Assembly: GCA_038501625.1 (NCBI GenBank)
Contig: JAZAYU010000009.1
Coordinates: 5,021,001-5,085,000, forward strand
Source: Corbicula japonica
Lineage: Eukaryota; Mollusca; Bivalvia; Venerida; Cyrenidae
Length of the DNA: 64,000 nt
Direction of reading: 5' to 3'
Shown one piece after another: positions 55,821 through 64,000 of the stretch. A model generated the notes under the pieces. The model saw only the letters and a list, made by a program, of their open reading frames with translations. It searched no databases and was not told the DNA's origin. Within the stretch, counting starts at the first letter, position 1, and each line of letters begins with the position of its first letter. Position numbers and translations under genes: made by a program.

Positions 55821-58800
55821 ATCTCTCTTCGCTAGAGCTTGAAAATACATACATACATTTTTACATTGTACATAAGCAAATGATAAACATCTAAATACAT
55901 ATGCACTTTTTAAAGAGCATTTGGCTGTCAAAAGTTGTGCATGGTCCGTATTCTGCATATTTAGTGTTGACTGATTACACACTATCGTTTAGGATGGATC
56001 AAAGGTATGATGTTGCTTGTGTAGATATTCAGTTGCGCTCCACCAGAGACTAGGCGGCATAGGAGGTATCAAGTATTTTCTTATTGCCCTCCATGAACAG
56101 GCACAATCACACAGACCCTGCAATATTTTCATATTTGTCTTGTTTGATTGTTTTTAAAGATTCCATTTCATATATTGCGTTTTCGGTGTCGTGTTTATAC
56201 CTTTACAGTCAATCAACGTTGTTACCAGTAATGTTTCTTTGGATATTGTTGAGCACGATTAAACTATTTTCTATTTTGTTTAGAGTACTCTTAGTAAAAA
56301 AACAACATGTTTTTTTAATATTTGGGTCTTTTTTTTGTGGCCGGTTTCACTATCCCAGCTTAAAAAATCGTTAATATTGTTTGATCAACCCAAATAGATA
56401 CCTCCTGAGTTTTTAAGTGTTTGCCTTTAGTGTTATTAGTGATATATATCCTCATATCAGATGTCCTGTCGAAATTCTATTATGTTCAGTTCCGCCTTTG
56501 TTAAGGGCACACTTCTTTCTTGGGGATGACACTCTAATGATCATGAAATGTTATTAATCCCAAAATAAAATACAGAAGGTTCCATATTCATGTTAATATT
56601 TGTAAGCAATTCCATCTATTTTGCCAAGGGAAAGGATAATCAAATTAAGCCTGCAGTGTTGTCATATATTTCGTGTTCGATTGCTTTCCAAAGAAAAAAT
56701 TAGTTCGCGTTTTACTCAAACCATTAAAGAGCTGAAAGCTTTGGAGTTGTTCGGTCTTGAACATTAATTCCAATTTCAAAACTTCAGTTGACTTCTCCAG
56801 GAAGAATATTAAACAACTGTTTACCATTAGAACCTGATAAAATAAAACAAAACTTAAATCATTCTAAGAGTTTTTGAACGGTTACACATTAAAAACACGT
56901 AAAATTATATTTAAAAAAAAAACTATGCACAAATGGAGAAACAACTTGCACATCCGGACTGTTTTATCTATTTTTGATTGATTTACACCATATGCGAAAA
57001 TAAGCTGTCGAAATTGCCATTTACATTGTTTAAACCAACAATTAAAACCCAATTTTAATTTCTGGTTAAGTATTGGTTGCAATTCAAATGATCTGTATTC
57101 ATTTAGTATGCATTTAAGCATGAACATAAAATCAGCGAATATGATAGAAACTGAGACACGATGGCTTACGTCACATACTTTATGTCAGGTAATGCATTTA
57201 CCGAAATAAAAACGAGAATAAAAATACAAAACGTGGTAATACCGAGAAAGGTAAGTTGCTTGTATTGAAATGTTGATCTATTTAAGTAGATGCTCTTAAA
57301 CAATTTAAAGCATCAGGCGTTATTTAAAGCATGTCCTTGGTGTTAAGATTTGATTTTTTATCTGTAAACTGTTTTAGAAATGAAAGAAATAGTAATTTCT
57401 CAGAATATATTATTGCTGAAAATATCGAATAAAAAAAAACCTTGTTGCAAATTGTTCATCTGAAAAAGTTCATCAAATGGCACATGTTTTATAATATATA
57501 ATAATATATAGATTATCCCCCAAGATTTGGGAATTCGATGAAAAAAACAACAACAAAGATATCTGAATTTGTATTATAAATCCAATTTGCGAAAGATGTG
57601 GTATAACTCCATAAGAGCTTTTCGTACAATATTGTGCATAAAGTTCTCACACTATATCACACTTCTATAAAAAAAAAGTGAAATATGCATATCAGGAATG
57701 GCCACATGAGGAAAAGTTAATGATCGTATTTTTATCTGTTCTTCGTTCTTCTCCAGTTGTTAAAACCTGTCGCAAAATAAAATGTATTGCAACGAATTAT
57801 AAAACTCCAACCAGAATAAAGTCAAACACAAACTGATAGGAAAAATATCGCATAATCTGTTATAGATATTAAGAATCGTTCTCAAGAAAATGTTTGCAAA
57901 TTTATCTTTAATGTCGATTATAAATCAATTACCCAAAATATTCGTATGATGATAAATCATTGTTATACCGTAACTGCATTGATCAAATCACCAGCATATG
58001 GTTAAGTTCCACGATAAAATTTTCCAAATGTCTACTTTAACAAATACATTATCAATAGTCCTATCTGATTGCTAGAGAGATATTTATTGCAGATGCATAT
58101 CAAAACATTCCCTAAACAGTTCCGAAAAACTCTCTAGATTCTTATAAACATGTCTGATCTCCATATACGTATCGCTTTAAACATTAAAACATTGCCAAAT
58201 TTAATATTATAATTGGCATTTTGCATTTTGGTAGACCCTTTGATTTATATTTGCAACGTGCATGACCGTTAAATCGTTTATCTTGGCCATTAGAAAGCAA
58301 AACTGGATGAAATTCATTTCAAGTTTTAATGAGATGGTATCAGACAAAATATGTCAATACACTGACCAAGTATGATGACTTTCAAAAACAAAGATTTCAC
58401 CTTTCGTGTTAACAATTAAAAGTGAATTAAGAGTGTTTTTATCATATTTTGGATATTTTGAAGCAGAGCGGACAGCGTATAATGAATCAAAACCAAACTC
58501 TGAACATTTGATGATTAAGTTTTTGTAAAAAAAACTGTTTTCTATCTGGATTTTAACAAGGGAAACGTTTTGAGCAAGTTGCGTGATCTAGGTGGGGTTT
58601 CTTGCGAAAGTCAATGAATGTTTAAAGACTACAGTGGCGCTGAACCCAGAAGAACTCGAGTATAATGCCTAAAAGAGTGAAAATAAATCTAAATTACCGT
58701 CATATACATACAGTTTTATCGAATGAATAATATATATACTGTTTATCTGGTTGATATTGAGTTAAACGGCGTGAAATTTGTTTCGTTGGCTGTGTGGCGA

Positions 58801-60574
58801 GGGCGTGTTCTCCGTACTTTGGGTTCCGTACGTGTGTTTTTGTGATTTCTACTGTATTCCAAAATTACGAATAGTTGTTCCTTAATATTTTAAGACTGTC
58901 AAATTTAAGACAATTGACGATGTGTGACAAGTTTACATGAGTCTGAAAATAAAAGAGGTGCAAGAATTTCATCTTTATTCCAAACGACGGAAATTTTGAT
59001 AATTCACTGAATTATGGCATGATGGGGTTCTTGCAACGTTTGTTGTAAGCTTTCCGAAACTGTATATGTTTAGACAGGCAGAGTGTTGTGATCCCTTGGC
59101 TTATCTCAATTTTAAAACTGTAACAATACAACAATAAAATAAAAAATTAATATTATATTAAATCAGACGCCTTTGTGCATGTTGTATCTAAGATTGTAAA
59201 TTACAGTGTTTAATGCCTGATTTACACAGTTTTCTTATTAGTTGTGCATTTGTATTCTTCTCTACTACTTACTTGCGTTTGTGATACAAAAACATTTCAT
59301 TCTTTATGTCTACTTTTGAACACATTTTTTATTTGTTCGTAACATTCGGTCTGTTATGCAATGCAATTTATTTGTAACAGGCATTTAATCATTATGTATG
59401 CTGTGAGAAAAGATATTTAATCCCAATATTATACACTTTAATTTCCTTCACGTACGTTAAGTAATGGTATGAAACATTCAAGTACTCAAACACTCAAGTA
59501 CAAAACGTGACCCTAGTTACCTATTTGAGACTGCGTGTCATTTCTTGTTAATTTGTAAAGTTTTCAAATATTATAAAAAGTGTTTCAAAATCTTTTTAGA
59601 AAATCGATTTCAGTGACGCTACATTTTATTTTTGATTAAAGTAATGGTATTTAAACATATCTTGATATTTTAAATGGCAAAAGCAAGAAGATATAATTAT
59701 ATTTTAACAAATGTCAATCGATCTCCCCTTTCAATGGTGGAAATCGATATTCTGAGACAGATTTAAAGGTTGTTTTTATATGTCTATTATTACCTCCTTT
59801 TTTATTATCAAGGATATTGTTTTTCTTTTTGAAACGATTGACATTGATCTGACAACCTTCAAAATACGCATTTTCGTGATCACCTTCCTTTAGGTTTTGC
59901 ATCTAATAACATCAATATTGCTATAGGTGTTTCCCCATGTTTTTGCGGAAGATTCGTTTTTGTTCAGTATATATTTAAACTGCTTCCTGGCTGTCTGGGA
60001 TTGCAGTTGAAATCACATTAATATTCAATAACTCTAGCTAAAGTTTTAAAATTGTGCTTTTATTTTCAAATTTTGACAGCACAAATGATTTATTACAATG
60101 CGTACAAAAATATGTAATTCGTGATTCAATATAATTTTTTTTCGCAATGTTTTAATTACATTTGAATTGTTACAAGTAATGCTTACAGCAATATGTTTCA
60201 AATATGTGCGATTTAAATTGCTTCCGCGAAAATTTATACTCGAAAATAAAAATAAATGGCATTTGGACACAGCTGATTTAGACCGGTACAGGTCGTCGAT
60301 GTAAAAATATTTCTAAAGAATGGAATAGAGGTATACTGTATTTATGTAAAAGTTACAGGGAAGTGCGCATAATTGCTATATTATTCAATTTGGTCAGCTG
60401 ATTTCTCAAATGAAGGTCGTCACAAAACGAATATTAATTGCTGTTTGAAGAAAATATTTTAATCTTTGGTATAGAGTTTCCTTTTGAGTCCTGAGAAAAG
60501 GCTCTTACCGAATTTCATCTTTGAGCTATTATAAATGGGTTCAACATTTCCTAAGATTATACTGAGAAATCTCT
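55821..60574. other. long intergenic stretch, no gene supported
   Basis: AT-rich DNA with only short motif-free ORFs. ATATGCATATCAGGAATGGCC at about 57685-57705 is a terminal fragment of repeat R. No other structure was recognised. Confidence 0.45.
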
Positions 60575-60723
60575 GGGTTGAAGGTTATAAAGCTGAGTTT
60601 GGAAACCAGTCTCAAATCTCAAGCATCTGATTGGCTGAAATAGCGACCAGTCGCCATTTCAGCCAATCAGATGCTTGAGATTTGAGACTGGTTTCCATGC
60701 TCAGTTTTATAACATTGGGCACT
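60575..60723. repeat. palindromic foldback element, copy 4 of 4
   Basis: Left end GGGTTGAAGGTTATAAAGC, right end TTTTATAACATTGGGCACT. The centre is TAGCGACCAGTCGCC. The CCAAT-box pair is intact. Orientation is the same as copy 3. Confidence 0.9.
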
Positions 60724-61136
60724 GTTCTTTATCTTGGTCGTGTGAAATCTAGAAACTGGATAAAACAACAAAGATCTGAACAATTTATCGTAAACCAATT
60801 AAAGAAACACATTTAGCCGAAGCGTGTTTGATATGAACCAGATAAGATAGAGTAATCGAAAACTGTAATACTTTCACAGTTCTTTTTTTCTGGAACATTC
60901 ACAGTATTTAACAAAAAGTGTTAAGTTTCTGGTATTCAGAAAGTTAGGCTGTAATTATCAAATAAATACCTTGGTATTGACGTATTACGCCTAAACCGTA
61001 TTTTTGTTATTTAATAAGCATTATCGGCTATAGACGATAATGCCATTTATAGAAGGAATAAATTAATATTGATGCTTTAAGAAAGGGACGTAAATCATGA
61101 TGAATGATTTAGTAATACATTTTCGAGTTATCTTTT
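60724..61136. other. no gene seen
   Basis: AT-rich spacer. CTATAGACGATAATG near 61029 has a weak dyad (ATTATCGGCTATAGACGATAAT). Confidence 0.45.
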
Positions 61137-61158
61137 GATGACGTATTCTTTGACGTCA
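61137..61158 (+). promoter_or_regulatory. paired CRE/ATF-like sites
   Basis: GATGACGTA (61136-61144) and a full CRE TGACGTCA (61151-61158) lie 12 bases apart, ~90 bases upstream of the ORF at 61245. Direction fits a plus-strand promoter. Confidence 0.4.
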
Positions 61159-61244
61159 TCAGCACATGTAAGCTAGGAACGAAAATGGCAGTCAAAATTT
61201 ACTGACTAAAATATATCCGGTTACATCAGCGAAATTTCTCAAGA

Positions 61245-61694
61245 ATGCGAGGAAATGAGTTGGGAAATGAAAGAATACTGACACTTTTAGCAGTTTTAAT
61301 GGAAAAAAAAAAAAAGCTGCGATCGACAGAAAACCCCAATGAATTACGGGTGGATCACAAACGATGTCCAAGTGCCAGTCAAAGCGTTGGGAGCTCCACG
61401 CCTAGAACCTCGACACCGGCTGTGCAGTGGATCGGAAGGACTATTGATCGGAATAAAGCTACACGGGCCACTGCCGAATTTCTCTTTAATTTATGCAGTG
61501 CCGGTCGCACAAAAAACGTTGATGCAATCCTCGCCAAGCTTTGGAATTTCGGCGCAGCCAGCCATTTTCAGTTGACCGTGCTTGGGGCACAGCTGTTATT
61601 TTTACATCGACAATTAAAGTTGCAGTCGCTAGCCTTCGGTGTCCTGCAAGTGCTGGTCTCCCTTGCAGACAGAGGCCACTCAGAATCTACATGA
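61245..61694 (+). CDS. isolated ORF of unknown function, possibly PIF/Harbinger-derived
   Basis: 149 codons from an ATG, GC- and CpG-richer than the surroundings. The N-terminus NERILTLLAVLMEKKKKLRS is a leucine-rich helix plus a basic run. The middle is Ser/Thr/Pro-rich, and the C-terminal ~50 residues contain LGAQLLFLHRQLK and FGVLQVLVSLADRG. The latter faintly recalls the FGVSQ..VSRA helix of Harbinger nucleases (HARBI1 family), but without the catalytic Asp triad. Alternatively it is a first exon of a host gene with a donor at TTAG|GTGAGA near 61720. Both readings are weak. Product and activity are unknown. Confidence 0.35.
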   Translation: MRGNELGNERILTLLAVLMEKKKKLRSTENPNELRVDHKRCPSASQSVGSSTPRTSTPAVQWIGRTIDRNKATRATAEFLFNLCSAGRTKNVDAILAKLWNFGAASHFQLTVLGAQLLFLHRQLKLQSLAFGVLQVLVSLADRGHSEST

Positions 61695-61737
61695 AGTTCC
61701 AATGGGTCCCTTATATTAGGTGAGAAAGATCCTTTAT

Positions 61738-61785
61738 ATTTATATTATTATTATTATTATTATAATAATTATTATTATTATTAAA
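61738..61785 (+). repeat. (TTA)n microsatellite
   Basis: Interrupted ATT/TTA units, with a partial dyad (ATTATTATTATAATAATTAT). Confidence 0.9.
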
Positions 61786-61797
61786 TTCTTTGAGACA

Positions 61798-61870
61798 ATA
61801 GTGTTCTGGTTGAGGCTTTTGCCTTCAAAATCAGGTTTCCGGGGTTCGAATCCATCCTGACCTAGGGGAT
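61798..61870 (+). mobile_element. tRNA-like SINE head (fragment)
   Basis: GGGGTTCGAATCC (61840-61852) is a perfect B box/T-loop. TGCCTTCAAAATCAGGTTTCC upstream resembles the anticodon arm and variable region of the tRNA-derived SINE heads common in molluscs. The A-box half (CTGGTTGAGGC) is weak and the acceptor stem does not close, so I do not call a tRNA gene. Confidence 0.5.
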
Positions 61871-62759
61871 ATTTATGTAAATTTAGATCAAACACTTGTT
61901 TTTAAATAAAGTTCAAAATAAAAAGACGCAGATAGTCATTTTCAACTTACTAACGACACGTTAATTTTCAAAGGTCAAGGAAATCGAAAATAAAGGCATA
62001 ACTACCTGGACATATGCATTTATAAATTATGTGCTGATTTACATACAAAAACCACAGGGTAGGGCCTCTAAAATCTCAACTCATGATATATGTACATGTA
62101 ATTATAAGAGGTTCTTCTAAATTCAATCATTTAGGGAGTTGTTACTAGTGATATTCAATTACGTCTGCGCATGGCTAATGCGCCTTCAATGTCGTGGTCA
62201 AATAACGGCCATTTATAGATAAATTGTAGTCTATTGTTACTGCTAGCCTTGTAAAATCTGAATGTCCATCTTATTGTTATAACTTTAATAATAAAGATGG
62301 CTCTGTTTTGAAATCCTTGTGTATGTACGCTCATGCATTCATCCATCCATTTTTTTTTTTTTTTGCAAAGCGTCGCACACAGTCAAGTCGTCTCTGGATC
62401 AAGGGGCGTAATTTTTCCACAATCACGCACCAAATTTTTTGTACGCGATTCTCTAACTTAAATATTAGCTTATTTAACGTTTCGGCAACTGATGCCAATT
62501 ATATTGTGGTTTTGTAACAGGTTAAACGCCAAGTTAAGGCGATGCATTAAGAAGGTTCTTTGATCAGTACCCTAAATAAACAAAATTCTTAAAAATAATA
62601 ATATAAAAAATGGTTTTGAAAACGGGTTTCCTCCAGGATACTCTAGGTCAAGTGCACCAATTAAATGTAAGATTTCAAAACTGTCAAAGGTCATGAATCT
62701 ATTGTTAGTTAAAAATTTTGGAGGTTGAGGAGGAAAATATGTTAGGGCTGTTTGTAAAA
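61871..62759. other. no gene seen
   Basis: AT-rich. ORFs at 62155-62346 and 62308-62517 have no features. Confidence 0.45.
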
Positions 62760-62860
62760 AATAAATAAAAAAAAAAAATATATATATATATATATCTATA
62801 TATAAAAAATCAAAAAAGTAAAATTAATAAAAAAAACAACAACAACAACAACAACAAACA
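62760..62860 (+). repeat. A-rich, (TA)n and (ACA)n simple repeats
   Basis: AAATAAATAAAAAAAAAAAA leads into (AT)n, then A-rich DNA, then (AAC)n at about 62836-62856. Confidence 0.9.
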
Positions 62861-63308
62861 AAACAAGCCTTAAAGTCTTAAAGCCTGAAAGTCTCATCTG
62901 TTGGTCTAGCGCCAAAAGGCACAGGCGTTTTCATATTAATTACACAAAAGTTTTTGAGGGCGTGTTCTTTGTTTGCAGGTAAATTTATTATTGATTGGAA
63001 AATAATATGTGGTCTTTATCAACAGGTCGTCTTTATTTACAGGTGGTCGTAAGCTTAGGTTTGACTAGGGTAAATGTGTTAATTTACTCAGAATCAACAA
63101 AGGTTCAATACTCAGATTTTGTTTATGCGGTACATATTCAGGCGTTATCCCATTCACCCATGGGATATTGATTAATTAGGCATTCAGCTAGGTGGCCTAT
63201 ATTTCATTGATAAGTGCATCTCAGTGAACATTTCTTCAGTTCAAGTTGCTCAATTTTCAAAACGTTTCCTAATTTCCTAATTTCTTGACTTGGCTATTGC
63301 AATCATAA

Positions 63309-63312
<4 letters not shown>
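62861..63312. other. no gene seen
   Basis: TTAAAGTCTTAAAGCCTGAAAGTC (62870-62893) is a small internal repeat. Otherwise nothing was recognised. Confidence 0.4.

Positions 63313-63343
<31 letters not shown>
63313..63343 (+). repeat. A31 homopolymer
   Basis: 31 consecutive A residues. It may be the tail of a retroposed sequence to its left, but no coding remnant is visible. Confidence 0.9.
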
Positions 63344-63345
<2 letters not shown>

Positions 63346-63487
63346 CTGGTCAATTGTTGGATGATTCCATTTCACTGGGCATTTATACGGCAATAGTTCA
63401 AGATGAATTTTTTTTTTGCCTATTAGAGGAGTTCCCTGCTGAGCCTGGAATAAATCTAAGTTAAGGGAGATTTCAATTTCATAGGAT

Positions 63488-63610
63488 ACAATAAATTACG
63501 TGTACTTTAAGGTAGGTTAAAAACAACAACAACAACAAAAACCAACCCATTAACCTCGAATAAATTATGTGTACTTTAAGGTAGATAAAAACAACAAAAA
63601 CAACAAAACA
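63488..63610 (+). repeat. ~70-bp tandem duplication with (AAC)n
   Basis: AATAAATTA(C/T)GTGTACTTTAAGGTAG occurs at 63490 and 63559. Each copy is followed by an AAC-rich run. Confidence 0.85.
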
Positions 63611-64000
63611 TATCAACATCGAAATGAGTAGGCTGTTTCTCATCGATATAAAGATGTTTTGTTATGTTATAACACGAATGGTTGACTAACAGCGACCTTT
63701 AGTTTTTAATGAGAGTGCAGGTAACCTACTTTGGCTGTATATACTTTGAGGGACCTTGGTCCTACCTGCAGTGGCTGCAGATATGGTGCACAGCGAGATT
63801 CTGTCAAATATAAGATAAAGGTACCAATTGCATTGGCATGTTATGAGTAGAAGGAAAGCTTTTCCCAATTAAAATATGTTTGAAATTTAGAGAAATCGTA
63901 TAATTGGTACTTACGGCCTTGGACTTGTGGATTGCAAGTCAATATTGATTGAATTGATTGATTGATAATTGATTGAATTTAGTTTATTTATTTATTATTT
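63611..64000. other. no gene seen
   Basis: A short duplicate (CTACTTTGGCTG...CTACCTGCAGTGGCTG) lies near 63727-63778, and a (TTGATTGA)n run at about 63943-63975. The window ends in AT-rich DNA. Confidence 0.4.

Noticed and set aside
61798..61870. A functional tRNA gene
   Set aside because: The B box is perfect, but the acceptor and D arms do not pair and the A box is poor. A SINE head is more likely.
1..64000. CRISPR arrays, bacterial operons, rRNA genes
   Set aside because: No regularly spaced short repeats with unique spacers and no rRNA-like conserved blocks were seen. Sequence character is eukaryotic throughout.

Overview
This is AT-rich, intron-bearing, repeat-packed eukaryotic DNA with no bacterial-style operons. 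It most likely comes from a bivalve mollusc. That assignment rests on several repeat types I associate with bivalves: pearl/Helentron-like elements with an internal tandem array plus an ACGG-type microsatellite, a tRNA-derived SINE, GATCTGGATC-type dispersed repeats, a Ngaro-like YR retrotransposon carrying an SGNH hydrolase, and CR1/L2-, L1/Tx1- and Penelope-type retroelements. The species cannot be named from the sequence alone. Most of the window is intergenic or mobile DNA, and only two loci look like host protein-coding genes.

Layout. 1-1690: a minus-strand non-LTR retrotransposon (endonuclease part), interrupted at 46-898 by a pearl-like element. 2640-3286: the last two exons of an unidentified minus-strand host gene. 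5.4-7.7 kb: promoter-like sequence and possible non-coding first exons. 8725-12765: a composite insertion flanked by a perfect 37-bp direct repeat and carrying a 5'-truncated, minus-strand Ngaro-like element (RT, RNase H, tyrosine recombinase, SGNH hydrolase) next to a minisatellite. 14190-16452: a compact two-exon protein kinase gene (279 aa) on the plus strand. 17-27 kb: SINEs, an internally deleted Tc1 element, a TTAA-flanked MITE, a second pearl-like element and tandem dispersed repeats. 32.2-32.8 kb: a decayed L1/Tx1-like LINE tail. 33.9-35.0 kb: a third pearl-like element. 43.5-44.7 kb: a broken hAT/ZNF862-like transposase. 45.8-47.6 kb: a 1.8-kb foldback element. 47.7-47.9 kb: a short MITE. 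51.5-52.5 kb: a minus-strand reverse transcriptase ORF, probably Penelope-like. 61.1-61.7 kb: an isolated ORF behind two CRE-like sites.

A nearly loop-free ~145-bp palindromic element occurs four times (6.7, 17.4, 20.3 and 60.6 kb). Each copy carries an opposed pair of CCAAT-box/NF-Y-like sites. The genes here do not form a common pathway. What links the window is nested, successive transposition. I found no tRNA or rRNA gene that I would call functional, and no CRISPR array.
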